64,000 nucleotides of DNA from Rhizobium tropici CIAT 899. Lineage in GTDB: Bacteria; Pseudomonadota; Alphaproteobacteria; Rhizobiales; Rhizobiaceae. The position numbers were made by a program, and so were the translations under genes. The stretch covers positions 1-64,000 of the forward strand of contig NC_020059.1 of NCBI RefSeq assembly GCF_000330885.1, written 5' to 3'. Shown piece after piece: positions 1-10,913 of this stretch. How positions within the stretch are numbered: position 1 is the stretch's first letter; every line of letters begins with the position of its first letter. The notes beneath the pieces are model-generated. The model had not been told where the DNA came from and searched no databases. It was given only the letters and a program-made list of their open reading frames with translations.

Positions 1-426
1 GATCTTCCGGCGTTCATCGGTCACAGACGTCGTCCTATATAAAACCAAACATATATTGAAAGGTTTCTATTTCTTAGAGTCGGTGAGTAGCAAGGATTAA
101 AGTTCATCCCTTGCCTGTCCAATTTGTCGCGCCTCGAGCACGGACTTGGGAGAGATTTCGAGCTCAGAAGCCGATATGTGGAAAAGAAAGGCGATTTTTC
201 AATCTTTTGAGGAGGTTGAAGAGAAATTTGGCTCATCCCTGTCTGGGGACAAGTCAGGGACGAGCGAGGTGTTGCCAATCTTGTCCACATTGCCCACAGC
301 GGCCGCGAAAGCCTTCTCTCGAAAATTCCAAATGTGGAAAACTCGGCCGTTTTCCACTTGCCCATGACGCCCCCCTTCCCGTACCTCTCTTTTCTCCCGA
401 GATATCAACAGGTGATGGAAAGTAGC
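1..426. other. oriC: putative chromosomal replication origin (oriC), right part
   Basis: No convincing gene is present. The stretch has an AT-rich part (about 35-110), several DnaA-box-like 9-mers between 177 and 358, and GANTC (CcrM methylation) sites at 77-81 and just downstream at 469-473. It lies directly upstream of ppsR, the homologue of Rickettsia RP001. In Caulobacter, Rickettsia and Sinorhizobium the chromosomal origin is known to lie between hemE and this gene, so hemE would be expected just left of the window. The origin call is an inference from box content plus gene position. The left boundary is cut by the window edge. Confidence 0.7.
177..358. promoter_or_regulatory. cluster of DnaA-box-like 9-mers
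   Basis: Box-like 9-mers are TGTGGAAAA at 177-185 and 333-341 (reverse strand TTTTCCACA), TTGTCCACA at 281-289, TTGCCCACA at 290-298, and TTTTCCACT at 350-358. The Escherichia coli consensus is TTATCCACA, with TTWTNCACA as the looser form. The first two fit the looser form on the reverse strand, 281-289 has one mismatch to the strict consensus, and the last two are weaker. Five such words in 182 bases is far above chance. This is the main internal support for the origin call. Confidence 0.65.
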
Positions 427-1248
427 GTGGAAAACCGAACGAGCTTCTTTCATCTGCACCTGATTTCTGACTCAACAGGTGAGACTCTCATCTCCGCCGG
501 CCGCGCCGCCTCCGTGCAATTCCATGCCAGCCAGCCGATCGAGCATGTCTATCCGCTGATCAGAAACCGCAAGCAGCTTCTGCCTGTCTTGGAGGCGATC
601 GACCACAGCCCGGGTATCGTCCTCTATACGATCGTCGATCGAGAACTTGCCGATTTCATCGCCGAGCGCTGCAGGGAGATGGGCGTACCATCAGTCAATG
701 TTCTCGAGCCGGTGATGAACGTGTTCCAGACCTATCTCGGCACGGCCTCGCGCCGCCGCGTCGGCGCGCAGCATGTGATGAATGCGGATTATTTCGCCCG
801 CATCGAAGCACTGAACTTCACCATGGATCATGATGATGGCCAGATGCCCGATGACTATGATGATGCCGATGTCGTCATCATCGGTATCAGCCGAACCTCG
901 AAAACGCCAACGAGCATCTATCTGGCGAACCGCGGCATCAAGACAGCAAACATTCCGATCGTCCATGGCGTGCCGTTGCCGGAAAGCCTTGCCAGGGCGA
1001 CGAAGCCCTTGATCGTCGGACTTGTTGCGACGACCGACCGTATCTCGCAGGTTCGCGAAAACCGCATCCTTGGCACGACGCCCGGCTTCGATCGAGGCGG
1101 CTACACCGATCGGGCCGCGATCTCCGAAGAGCTGAAATATGCCCGCTCGCTCTGCGCCAGGCACAACTGGCCGATTATCGATGTCACACGCCGTTCCATC
1201 GAGGAGACGGCTGCCGCCATTGTTGCCCTGCGCCCCAAGCTGCGCTAA
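427..1248 (+). CDS. ppsR: pyruvate, phosphate dikinase regulatory protein (PPSR/DUF299)
   Basis: A bifunctional serine/threonine kinase and phosphorylase of the DUF299 family, which switches pyruvate phosphate dikinase (or PEP synthase) on and off with ADP and Pi. The protein is 273 residues, the usual family length. It starts [13 protein letters not shown] and has the family P-loop GISRTSKT at about residues 153-160, followed by the signature [18 protein letters not shown]. The GTG at 427 is chosen because the family begins (M)ENRT; ATG 415 and GTG 412 are in frame and possible. It is the first gene after the putative origin and is followed 33 bases later by maf. The family is certain; the exact target enzyme is inferred. 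Confidence 0.92.
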   Translation: MENRTSFFHLHLISDSTGETLISAGRAASVQFHASQPIEHVYPLIRNRKQLLPVLEAIDHSPGIVLYTIVDRELADFIAERCREMGVPSVNVLEPVMNVFQTYLGTASRRRVGAQHVMNADYFARIEALNFTMDHDDGQMPDDYDDADVVIIGISRTSKTPTSIYLANRGIKTANIPIVHGVPLPESLARATKPLIVGLVATTDRISQVRENRILGTTPGFDRGGYTDRAAISEELKYARSLCARHNWPIIDVTRRSIEETAAAIVALRPKLR

Positions 1249-1281
1249 GCGCTCCCCATGACTATCTCGGAGGCAGCTGTC

Positions 1282-1881
1282 ATGACCTCGCCCCTTATCC
1301 TTGCATCCTCCAGCCCATTTCGGCGGATGCTGATGGAGAATGCCGGATTGCATTTTCAGGCGATCGCCGCCGATATCGATGAGCGCGCGATCGAAGCACC
1401 GCTGGAACTGGGTGGCGCCAGCCCGGATGCGGTGGCGCTCGTGCTGGCAAAGGCAAAGGCAAAAGAGGTGAGCGATCGCTTTCCCGCCTCGCTCGTCATC
1501 GGTTCCGATCAGACCATGTCGTTGGGTGCCCGGGTCTTCCACAAGCCGAAGTCGATAGCCGATGCGGAAAATCATCTGCGGACCTTGTCCGGAAAGACGC
1601 ATCGGCTGAACAGCGCCATCGCGCTCGCACGCAACGGCGACATTATATGGGAGCATGTGGCTCACGCCGATCTGACCATGCGGGAATTGCCGGCCGATTT
1701 CATTCGCCGCCATCTGGGCCGCGTCGGCGAGAAGGCTTTGTCGAGCGTGGGCGCCTATCAACTCGAGGGCGAAGGCATTCAGCTCTTTTCCAGAATTGAC
1801 GGCGATTACTTCACCATCGTTGGATTGCCGATGCTGCCGCTTCTGGAAAAACTGCGAGAGTTGGGGACGATCGATGGATGA
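1282..1881 (+). CDS. maf: Maf-like nucleotide pyrophosphatase
   Basis: A Maf/HAM1-fold nucleoside triphosphate pyrophosphatase of 199 residues, which hydrolyses non-canonical or modified nucleotides. The N-terminal loop [18 protein letters not shown] is the Maf signature, and [30 protein letters not shown] and GLPMLPL follow in the expected order. The GSDQ motif and C-terminal pattern resemble the YceF (7-methyl-GTP) branch more than YhdE, but substrate is not settled from sequence. ATG 1282 starts directly at the family N-terminus; an upstream ATG at 1258 would add eight residues. Its last 8 bases overlap aroE, which suggests translational coupling. Confidence 0.9.
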   Translation: MTSPLILASSSPFRRMLMENAGLHFQAIAADIDERAIEAPLELGGASPDAVALVLAKAKAKEVSDRFPASLVIGSDQTMSLGARVFHKPKSIADAENHLRTLSGKTHRLNSAIALARNGDIIWEHVAHADLTMRELPADFIRRHLGRVGEKALSSVGAYQLEGEGIQLFSRIDGDYFTIVGLPMLPLLEKLRELGTIDG

Positions 1882-2731
1882 TTCACGTGAAACACAAAGC
1901 GTAAACGCTTTTGTAACGGGTTATCCGGTCAAGCATTCGCGCTCGCCGCTGATCCACGGATACTGGCTGAAGCAGCTCGGTCTAGCCGGCAGCTATCGTG
2001 CCCATGAAGTGGCAGTAGAGGATTTCGCCGCCTTCATTGCATCGCTGAAAGATGGCACCAGCGGCTTCGTCGGCGGCAACGTCACCATCCCCCACAAGGA
2101 AGCGGCGTTCAAACTCGCCGATCGGCCTGACGAACTTTCGGAAGAATTGGGTGCGTCCAACACCCTGTGGCTCGAAGGCGGCGAGCTGCACGCAACGAAC
2201 ACCGATAGCCGCGGCTTCACGGCGAATCTGGATGAGCGTCATCCTGGCTGGGATCGCAGGGATCGCGCTATCGTCCTCGGGGCAGGGGGTGCCAGCCGCG
2301 CCGTGATCCAGGCGGTGCGCGACCGCGGCTTCAAGGAAATTCATGTGGTCAACCGCACCGTCGGGCGGGCGCAGGAATTGGCGGATCGCTTCGGCGACCG
2401 GATCCATGCCCATCCGATGGCCGCACTCGGCGAGGTCATGCGGGGTGCCGGTCTCTTTATCAATACGACATCGCTCGGCATGGATGGCGAGGCAGCGCCC
2501 CGCATCGATTTTTCCACTCTTGCAGAAGGCGCCGTCGTCACCGACATTGTCTATGTACCGCTGAAGACGCCGCTTCTCGCCCAGGCGCAGGAACAGGGCT
2601 TCGCCATCGTCGATGGCCTCGGCATGCTGCTGCATCAGGCCGTGCCGGGCTTCGAGAAATGGTTCGGAAAACGTCCGGCGGTCGATGAAACCTTGAGGGC
2701 ATTGATCATCGCCGACATGGAAAAGCACTAG
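1874..2731 (+). CDS. aroE: shikimate dehydrogenase (NADP+)
   Basis: Reduces 3-dehydroshikimate to shikimate in aromatic amino acid synthesis. The protein is 285 residues. It shows the shikimate-binding SRSPLIH (residues 22-28), the catalytic lysine in NVTIPHKE (Lys75), ASNTL and NTDSRG substrate motifs, the Rossmann loop GAGGASRA (136-143), NRT (160-162) for the NADP phosphate, and NTTSLGM near the C-terminal side. The start ATG 1874 lies inside the end of maf, with a second in-frame-independent ATG 4 bases later; 1874 keeps the normal family N-terminus. coaE follows after a single base, so this is an operon. Confidence 0.95.
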   Translation: MDDSRETQSVNAFVTGYPVKHSRSPLIHGYWLKQLGLAGSYRAHEVAVEDFAAFIASLKDGTSGFVGGNVTIPHKEAAFKLADRPDELSEELGASNTLWLEGGELHATNTDSRGFTANLDERHPGWDRRDRAIVLGAGGASRAVIQAVRDRGFKEIHVVNRTVGRAQELADRFGDRIHAHPMAALGEVMRGAGLFINTTSLGMDGEAAPRIDFSTLAEGAVVTDIVYVPLKTPLLAQAQEQGFAIVDGLGMLLHQAVPGFEKWFGKRPAVDETLRALIIADMEKH

Positions 2732-2732
2732 T

Positions 2733-3332
2733 ATGATCAAGATCGGGCTCACCGGATCGATCGGCATGGGAAAATCGACCTCGGCAAAACTTTTCGCTGA
2801 AGCCGGAATACCGGTGAACGATTCCGATGCGGTCGTGCATGATCTCTATAGTGGCGAAGCCGTGCCGCTGGTCGAGGCTTCCTTTCCGGGAACGACCATC
2901 GACGGCAAGGTCGATCGACAGGAGCTCAGCCGCAAGCTTGCCGGCGATCCCTCCGGTTTCAAGCGTCTCGAGGCCATCGTTCATCCGCTGGTGCGCGAAC
3001 GCGAACGTCAGTTCCTGGAACGTCAACGCAAGGCCGGCGCCGGCATGGTTGTGCTGGATATCCCTCTGCTCTTCGAAACCGGCGCCGACAAACGAGTGGA
3101 TAAGATCGTTGTCGTCAGCTGCGATCCACAGATTCAGCGGGAGAGGGTGCTTGCCCGACCGGGCATGACGGAGGAAAAATTCAACATGATTCTCTCCCGC
3201 CAGACGCCGGATGCGGAAAAGCGGGCGCGCGCCGATTACGTCATCGATACCGGTGGAAGCATCGAGGCGGCCGGCGAGCAGGTCAGAGAAATTATTGCGG
3301 ATCTGCGGCGCAAGCAGCAGAGCAAGACATAG
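2733..3332 (+). CDS. coaE: dephospho-CoA kinase
   Basis: Catalyses the last step of coenzyme A synthesis, phosphorylating dephospho-CoA on the ribose 3'-hydroxyl. The product is 199 residues, normal for CoaE. The P-loop GSIGMGKS is at residues 8-15 and is followed by the family D-A-D segment (NDSDAVVHDLY), IVHPLVR, the LLFETGAD motif and ISRQ-like LSRQTPDAEK. It starts one base after the aroE stop and is followed 17 bases later by dnaQ, an order conserved in rhizobia. Confidence 0.95.
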   Translation: MIKIGLTGSIGMGKSTSAKLFAEAGIPVNDSDAVVHDLYSGEAVPLVEASFPGTTIDGKVDRQELSRKLAGDPSGFKRLEAIVHPLVRERERQFLERQRKAGAGMVVLDIPLLFETGADKRVDKIVVVSCDPQIQRERVLARPGMTEEKFNMILSRQTPDAEKRARADYVIDTGGSIEAAGEQVREIIADLRRKQQSKT

Positions 3333-3349
3333 GAAAGCGGAGTTTCGAT

Positions 3350-4066
3350 ATGCGCGAAATCATTTTCGATACGGAAACCACGGGCCTCGATAACAGGGCC
3401 GACCGGATCATCGAAATTGGCGGTATCGAGCTCATCAACCATTTCCCAACAGGAAACACGCTACACCTCTATATCAATCCGGGTGATCGCAAGGTGCATC
3501 CGGATGCGCTCGCGGTGCACGGCATCACCGATGAATCGCTGAAGGACAAGCCGCCCTTCGAAGAGGTCGCCGACAAGATCCTCAACTTCTTCGGCGATGC
3601 CAAATGGATCGCGCATAACGCCACCTTCGACATGGGCTTCGTCAACGCCGAATTCGCAAGACTTGGCCGCCCGCCGATCCTGCCCGACATGGTGATCGAT
3701 ACGCTGGCCATGGCTCGGCGGAAACATCCGATGGGTCCGAATTCGCTCGATGCTCTTTGCCGTCGATACGGCATCGACAACTCGCACCGCACGAAACACG
3801 GCGCGTTGCTCGACTCCGAACTGCTGGCTGAAGTCTACATCGAGATGATCGGCGGCCGGCAGACGGCGCTCGGGCTTGGCAGTGTCACCGGTTCATCGGC
3901 GCGTTCGCGCCAGAACGATGTCGCGGAGGAAATCGTCGTCGATATCTTCGCGCGGCCCGCTCCGTTGCCGAGCCGGCTGACCGAGGAGGAGCTTGCGGCT
4001 CATGCGGCGCTGGTCGCCAAGCTCGGCACGAAGGGAATCTGGTCGAAATACCCTGCTTCCGAATAG
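3350..4066 (+). CDS. dnaQ: DNA polymerase III epsilon subunit (3'-5' exonuclease)
   Basis: The proofreading subunit of the replicative polymerase. It is 238 residues with all DEDDh exonuclease motifs: Exo I DTETTG (Asp7, Glu9), Exo II HNATFD (89-94), and Exo III with His150 and Asp155 in KHGALLDSELLAEVY. The C-terminal tail beyond about residue 170 would hold the segment binding the alpha subunit. It is the last gene of the ppsR-maf-aroE-coaE-dnaQ run and ends at a strong bidirectional hairpin that separates it from the convergent secB. Confidence 0.95.
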   Translation: MREIIFDTETTGLDNRADRIIEIGGIELINHFPTGNTLHLYINPGDRKVHPDALAVHGITDESLKDKPPFEEVADKILNFFGDAKWIAHNATFDMGFVNAEFARLGRPPILPDMVIDTLAMARRKHPMGPNSLDALCRRYGIDNSHRTKHGALLDSELLAEVYIEMIGGRQTALGLGSVTGSSARSRQNDVAEEIVVDIFARPAPLPSRLTEEELAAHAALVAKLGTKGIWSKYPASE

Positions 4067-4089
4067 GGCATTTTTTCAAGAATCAAAAG

Positions 4090-4120
4090 AAAATGCCCGG
4101 ACGTGCGATCCGGGCATTTT
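4090..4120. terminator. bidirectional rho-independent terminator, dnaQ/secB
   Basis: A perfect 12-bp stem (AAAATGCCCGGA at 4090-4101 pairing with TCCGGGCATTTT at 4109-4120) with a 7-base loop. It has A-rich and T-rich flanks on opposite sides, so it can terminate both dnaQ and the convergent secB. Confidence 0.85.
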
Positions 4121-4147
4121 CGTTTCCAGAACAGGAAAAATCGAGGC

Positions 4148-4630
4148 TCAGTTCGGAACGGCAGAAACCTGGGCGCGGGCCTGTTCTTCGGCCATGCGCT
4201 GCGTGAACATCTGCGCGAAATCGATGGGGTCGATCATCAGCGGCGGGAAGCCGCCGTTGCGCGTGACGTCCGCGATGATCTGGCGTGCGAAGGGGAACAG
4301 CAGGCGCGGGCATTCGATGAAGAGCAGCGGCAGCATGTGTTCCTGCGGGAAACCGGTGACACGGAAGACGCCGCCATAAACCAGCTCGGTGTGAAAGAGA
4401 ACGCGCTCGCCATCCTTGGCTTCGGCGCTCAGCGTCAGCACGACGTCGAAATCGGAATCCGACAGCGGGTTGGCGTTGACATTCACATTGATATTGATGT
4501 CGGGAGAATTTTCCCGGGCCTGGAGCGAGCGCGGAGCACCCGGATTTTCGAAGGAAAGATCCTTGGTGTACTGAGCAAGGATGCTGAGGCTCGGGCTGGC
4601 AGCACCGTTGCCGTTGGTCTCGTTGGCCAT
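4148..4630 (-). CDS. secB: protein-export chaperone SecB
   Basis: A cytosolic tetrameric chaperone that keeps secretory precursors unfolded and hands them to SecA. The 160-residue product has the SecB core: [14 protein letters not shown] near residue 20, [53 protein letters not shown], and [17 protein letters not shown]. The acidic, low-complexity C-terminus is usual for alphaproteobacteria. The start is ATG at 4630. It lies downstream of fxsA on the same strand, 95 bases apart, with a small hairpin between them. Confidence 0.95.
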   Translation of the reverse strand: MANETNGNGAASPSLSILAQYTKDLSFENPGAPRSLQARENSPDININVNVNANPLSDSDFDVVLTLSAEAKDGERVLFHTELVYGGVFRVTGFPQEHMLPLLFIECPRLLFPFARQIIADVTRNGGFPPLMIDPIDFAQMFTQRMAEEQARAQVSAVPN

Positions 4631-4701
4631 GGGGGTGTCCTCTCACGTCTCGATGGGTGTCGCCATCTAGCATTTAGAAAAGGGGCTTACAACCCTTATG
4701 G

Positions 4702-4717
4702 CTCCGGCACTCCGGAG
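4702..4717. other. short inverted repeat between fxsA and secB
   Basis: CTCCGG and CCGGAG (4702-4707 and 4712-4717) pair with a 4-base loop, just after the fxsA stop. There is no T-run on the fxsA strand, so it is a weak candidate for a pause or partial terminator only. Confidence 0.3.
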
Positions 4718-4725
4718 GCCGTTCT

Positions 4726-5244
4726 CTAGTCTTCCAGCCGCTTTCGGTCCGACCAGGGCGAGTTGCGGTTCGGCTCTCGATGAAAATCGCCTTCATCGAG
4801 ATCGACGACGTTTCCGGGTTTGTTCGGTCGGCCCTGCGGTCCGGCACCCGGGCCTTGCCCTCGGCGGAACGCCCGCGAATTGCCGACGACGACGATGCGC
4901 TTGCGCAAGACCTGCCAGGCGAGATCGCGCACGGCCGGGATGAAGAGCAGCAGGCCGATGATATCAGAGATGAAGCCGGGCAGCATCAGGAAGAAGGCGG
5001 CAACGACGATCATGGCGCCATGCACCATCTCGCGGCCGGGATCGCCGCCATTGCGGCTTTCGGCCGAAATGCGCTGGAGAATGCCGATGCCCTGGATTCT
5101 CAAAAGAGCAGCACCGAGCAGCACGCTGAGGATGACAAGCCCCAGTGTCGCCCAGACGCCGATCATCTTTCCAACCACGATGAATCCGGCAATTTCAGCC
5201 AAAGGCATCAGAAAGACGAAGATAGGAAGAAGTGATAGGCGCAT
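4726..5244 (-). CDS. fxsA: FxsA family inner-membrane protein
   Basis: A 172-residue membrane protein of the FxsA family, named for the E. coli protein whose overproduction relieves F-plasmid exclusion of phage T7; its normal role is unclear. It opens with a hydrophobic segment (LLPIFVFLMPLAEIAGFIVVG), has a second pair of segments (WATLGLVILSVLLGAALLR and MIVVAAFFLMLPGFISDIIG), and a basic, glycine-rich cytosolic tail after about residue 125. LPGFISD-GLLL is the family signature. It is divergent from the Tim44-like gene and upstream of secB. Confidence 0.88.
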   Translation of the reverse strand: MRLSLLPIFVFLMPLAEIAGFIVVGKMIGVWATLGLVILSVLLGAALLRIQGIGILQRISAESRNGGDPGREMVHGAMIVVAAFFLMLPGFISDIIGLLLFIPAVRDLAWQVLRKRIVVVGNSRAFRRGQGPGAGPQGRPNKPGNVVDLDEGDFHREPNRNSPWSDRKRLED

Positions 5245-5390
5245 GTTACGGTGGTCCTAAGAGCGGGTTTCTTCGCGTAAGCGTTGGTTTCGCGCGTATA
5301 ATAAAGAAACCGGTCCGCTATTTGAATGATAGATCGATGCGGACTATATGGGGATTGATCTTTTAATTTTAACGGTGGTTCCGATACGAG

Positions 5391-6092
5391 ATGGGTGCAA
5401 ACGATTTTGTGACGATCTTTTTCCTGGTGGCAGCGGTGCTGATCTTCTTTCAGCTGCGCAGCGTTCTCGGCCGCCGCACGGGGAATGAGAAGCCGCCGCG
5501 CGATCTCTATGGTTCCGCAGATCCGGCCAATGGCCCAACGGCACCGGATGCCGGCAAGGTGGTGACCTTGCCGCGCCGTGACGGGACCGAAGAGGAAGAT
5601 CGTTTTGCTGCCATCGATGCCTTTACTCCGGCCGGCACGCCGCTCAATGATTCGCTGCGCGACGTAAGCAAGGCGGATCCTTCCTTCAATCCCAAGGAAT
5701 TCGTCAACGGTGCCCGCATGGCCTATGAGATGATCGTCATGGCCTTTGCCGAGGGCGATCGCAAGTCGCTGAAAGGCCTGCTGTCGCGCGAGGTCTACGA
5801 GGGCTTCGATGCCGCCATCGCCGAACGCGAAGCCAGGGGCGAAAAGGTGAAGTCCACCTTTGTCGGTATCGACAAGGCCGATATCGTCACCGCCGAGGTG
5901 AAGGGAACGGATGTCCTCATCACCATGCGCATCGTCAGCCAGATGATCTCGGCCACCTACGACAAGGCGGGTACTTTGATCGATGGCGATGCCGAAGCCG
6001 TGGCCGAGGTCAGCGACCTCTGGACGTTCGCCCGCGATACGCGCTCGCGCGATCCGAACTGGAAACTCGTGGCGACCGAATCGGAACAATGA
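5391..6092 (+). CDS. Tim44-like domain protein (TimA-type)
   Basis: A 233-residue protein with one N-terminal membrane anchor (about residues 5-23, FVTIFFLVAAVLIFFQLRS) and a C-terminal Tim44-like domain from about residue 90 (FVNGARMAYEMIVMAFAEGD, LKGLLSREVYEGFDAAI, VSDLWTFARDTRSRDPNWKL). Mitochondrial Tim44 tethers the import motor to the translocon; the alphaproteobacterial homologues are known as TimA, and a membrane adaptor role is inferred. Its stop overlaps the mltA start by 4 bases (ATGA), giving translational coupling to mltA-smr-XRE. Confidence 0.85.
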   Translation: MGANDFVTIFFLVAAVLIFFQLRSVLGRRTGNEKPPRDLYGSADPANGPTAPDAGKVVTLPRRDGTEEEDRFAAIDAFTPAGTPLNDSLRDVSKADPSFNPKEFVNGARMAYEMIVMAFAEGDRKSLKGLLSREVYEGFDAAIAEREARGEKVKSTFVGIDKADIVTAEVKGTDVLITMRIVSQMISATYDKAGTLIDGDAEAVAEVSDLWTFARDTRSRDPNWKLVATESEQ

Positions 6093-7207
6093 CGAGCCTA
6101 TCGCAGGACTTCAGGCTGGAGCCGGCAACCTTCGCCGATCTCAAGGGCTGGGAGGAGGACGATCCTTCCAGCCTTTTTCGCGCGATGAAAGACTGTCGCA
6201 CCCATATCCACGATGTGAAGCCCTATCGCACGGGTGCGGTGGGACTGACGGCCGATGATCTCCTGACGCTCCTCGAAGCGGCGGAAGGTAAGGAGCCGCG
6301 CAATGCGGCCGAAGCCCGGGCTTTCTTTGAGGAGCGCTGTCAGCCCTTTTTCATTCGCCGCGATAGCGGCGCGGCCGGCTTCGTGACAGCCTTCTACGAG
6401 CCGGAAATCGAAGTCTCCGCCGAGCCGAACGAGATCTACCGCTATCCCTTTTATCGCCGCCCGGACGATCTCATCGATCTCGATGACAGCAATCGCCCTG
6501 CCGAGCTCGATCCGTCCTACGTGTTCGGCAGGCTTGAGGACGGTTCGATTTCCGCCTATCCCGACCGCGGCGAGATCGATCGCGGCTATCTCGAAGGCAG
6601 GGGCCTGGAGATCGCCTGGGCGAAATCCAAGGTCGATATCTTCTTCGTGCATGTGCAGGGTGCGGCGCGTCTGCGCTATCCCGATGGGCGTCTCGGCCGC
6701 ATTACCTATGCTGCCAAGGCCGGTCATCCCTTTTCGGCGGTCGGTCGCCTGCTCATCGACCGCGGCCTGCTGGATCGCGCGACGATCTCCATGCAGACGA
6801 TCCGCGACTGGCTCTATGCACACCCCGAGCAGGTCGATGAAGTCCTCTGGCACAATCGATCCTATATCTTCTTCCGCGAGGCCGATGTCAGCGACCCGGC
6901 TCTTGGGCCGATTGCAGCGGCAAAGGTGCCGCTGGTGGCCGGCCGTTCCCTTGCGGTCGACAGGCTCGTCCACACCTTCGGTTTTCCCTTCTTCATCCGT
7001 TCGGAAAGCCTGACGCACCTCGATGCAGGCAAGCCCTTCGCGCGGCTGATGCTGGCGCTCGATACGGGTTCGGCGATCGTCGGGCCGGCGCGTGGCGATA
7101 TCTTTACCGGCTCCGGCTACGATGCCGGCGAGCTTGCCGGTACCGTGCGCAATGACGCCGATTTTTATATACTCATCCCGAAGGCGGCGGCGCAGAGGTT
7201 CGGCTGA
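6089..7207 (+). CDS. mltA: MltA-type lytic murein transglycosylase
   Basis: A 372-residue member of the MltA family, which cleaves the glycan strands of peptidoglycan to give 1,6-anhydro-MurNAc ends. The MltA domain is visible from about residue 95 (FVTAFYEPEIEVS) through IDRGYLEGRGLEIAWAKSKV and FFVHVQGAARLRYPDG. The C-terminal 3D domain carries MLALDTGSAIVGPARGDIFTG with the expected aspartates. Oddly, no signal peptide or lipobox precedes the domain, and the ATG overlaps timA by 4 bases, so the export route is unclear. The family call is firm. Confidence 0.9.
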   Translation: MTSLSQDFRLEPATFADLKGWEEDDPSSLFRAMKDCRTHIHDVKPYRTGAVGLTADDLLTLLEAAEGKEPRNAAEARAFFEERCQPFFIRRDSGAAGFVTAFYEPEIEVSAEPNEIYRYPFYRRPDDLIDLDDSNRPAELDPSYVFGRLEDGSISAYPDRGEIDRGYLEGRGLEIAWAKSKVDIFFVHVQGAARLRYPDGRLGRITYAAKAGHPFSAVGRLLIDRGLLDRATISMQTIRDWLYAHPEQVDEVLWHNRSYIFFREADVSDPALGPIAAAKVPLVAGRSLAVDRLVHTFGFPFFIRSESLTHLDAGKPFARLMLALDTGSAIVGPARGDIFTGSGYDAGELAGTVRNDADFYILIPKAAAQRFG

Positions 7208-7791
7208 TGGCCCCGGAACGGAAGGACAAGGAACGAAAGCTCAGCACGGAAGACCGTATCCTCTGGGGTAAGGTCGCCAAGAGCACACGCCCTATGCCAG
7301 GCCGGATAGCCGACATCGAGGCTTTCGAGGCGGCGCTGCAGGCGGAAGCCGAAAGCGAGGAACGCACCCGGGCTGCAAAGGCGGGACCGGCGCCCGCGTC
7401 GACAGAAGCGCCGGAAGCTCCCGCGCCTGTAAAGCAGCCCGCCGGCCGCCATCATCCGCTCGAACGCCCCGTCAAGCGCAAGATCGCCAGGGGGCATCTG
7501 GCACTTGAGGCCAGGATCGATCTTCACGGCCTCATCCAGAGCGAAGCCCATGGCATGCTTCTGGATTTCCTGCTGCGCGCCCATAGCCGCGGTCTTCGCC
7601 ATGTGCTCGTCATAACAGGCAAGGGCAGCTCCATGGGCAGCGAAGGAGCGCTGAAGCGTGCCGTACCGCTCTGGTTTTCCAAGCCCGAATTCCGCTTTCT
7701 GATCTCCTCTTACGAGACGGCGGCACAGCATCACGGCGGCGAAGGTGCGCTTTATATTCGCCTGTCGCGCCTGAAGGGGGAGAAGCTTTGA
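7207..7791 (+). CDS. Smr domain protein
   Basis: A 194-residue protein with a disordered, Ala/Pro/Glu-rich N-terminal half and a C-terminal Smr (small MutS-related) domain from about residue 95. The domain shows the DLHGL motif, a long helix (EAHGMLLDFLLRAHSRGLRHV), VITGKG, and the C-terminal YETAAQHHGGEGALYIRL. Smr domains in this family are known nucleases; here the DLHG and TGKG motifs are kept, so activity is plausible but the substrate is unknown. The ATG overlaps the mltA stop by one base and the gene ends 4 bases into the next. Confidence 0.88.
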   Translation: MAPERKDKERKLSTEDRILWGKVAKSTRPMPGRIADIEAFEAALQAEAESEERTRAAKAGPAPASTEAPEAPAPVKQPAGRHHPLERPVKRKIARGHLALEARIDLHGLIQSEAHGMLLDFLLRAHSRGLRHVLVITGKGSSMGSEGALKRAVPLWFSKPEFRFLISSYETAAQHHGGEGALYIRLSRLKGEKL

Positions 7792-8153
7792 CCCCTTTCG
7801 GCGAAGCGGTACGCAAGCTGCGGCTGCGCAAAGGTGTCTCGCAGAAGCAGATGGCGGCTGCACTGAACGTGACTCCGGCTTATTTATCCGCCTTAGAACA
7901 CGGAAAGCGCGGTCTGCCGACCTTCGACCTGCTGCAGCGCATTGCCGGCTATTTCAACATCATCTGGGATGAGGCCGAGGAATTGTTCCTGTTGGCGCGT
8001 TTTTCGGATCCGCGCGTTGTCGTCGATACATCCGGGCTTGCGCCGGAATATACGGCCTTTGTCAACCACTTGGCGGGCAAGATCCGCAGCCTTGACGCGG
8101 CCACGATCCGCGAACTTTCGAAGGTTCTGGAAAATGCCGGAAAAACCGGCTGA
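7788..8153 (+). CDS. XRE-family helix-turn-helix regulator
   Basis: A 121-residue DNA-binding protein with an N-terminal XRE/Cro helix-turn-helix (FGEAVRKLRLRKGVSQKQMA, followed by NVTPAYLSALEHGKRGLPTF) and a short C-terminal helical region that may dimerise. The start is a TTG at 7788 lying inside the smr stop, so it would be expressed only by coupling. Its place as the last gene of the timA-mltA-smr run, immediately before gyrB, suggests autoregulation of that operon, but no operator is evident. Target genes are not known. Confidence 0.85.
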   Translation: MTPFGEAVRKLRLRKGVSQKQMAAALNVTPAYLSALEHGKRGLPTFDLLQRIAGYFNIIWDEAEELFLLARFSDPRVVVDTSGLAPEYTAFVNHLAGKIRSLDAATIRELSKVLENAGKTG

Positions 8154-8257
8154 AAACCGCCTTAATCCCCTGTTTTATACCTGATTCCGGGGCCTTCCGT
8201 TTGGAACTTCAGGGTGAAACATCCTATATACAGGCTAGGAAAAACCGCTGATTCGTT

Positions 8258-8370
8258 AGAGTCGGATGATTTCAGGTCGAAACGACCTGAAATCTGAATC
8301 CGCTCTAAACTCAAAGAAGTAGAGCATGATGTCGTCCGAAAACCGCTCACACTTTTCGGCATCATGCTCT
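8258..8370 (+). repeat. RIME1-like intergenic mosaic element, copy 1
   Basis: A 113-base element made of two palindromes: one centred on GGTCGAAACGACC (arms TTTCAGGTCG and CGACCTGAAA), and one with arms AGAGCATGATG and CATCATGCTCT around a TCCGAAAA/TTTTCGG inner stem. It matches in structure the Rhizobium-specific intergenic mosaic element RIME1 (about 108 bases). A near-identical copy in the opposite orientation lies at 38718-38829. It lies in the promoter-side gap of gyrB. Confidence 0.8.
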
Positions 8371-8392
8371 ACGGATCGGTAGCGTTCTCTAA

Positions 8393-10849
<2,457 letters not shown>

Positions 10850-10866
10850 TTGTTCGACGAAGACAC

Positions 10867-10900
10867 AAAAGGCCCGCCGGATAGTTTCGGCGGGCCTTTT
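10867..10900 (+). terminator. rho-independent terminator after gyrB
   Basis: A perfect 13-bp stem, AAAAGGCCCGCCG (10867-10879) and CGGCGGGCCTTTT (10888-10900), with a short loop and a T-rich tail to about 10909. It serves gyrB and, in reverse, the convergent nitroreductase gene. Confidence 0.9.
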
Positions 10901-10913
10901 GCTTTTTTATCGA

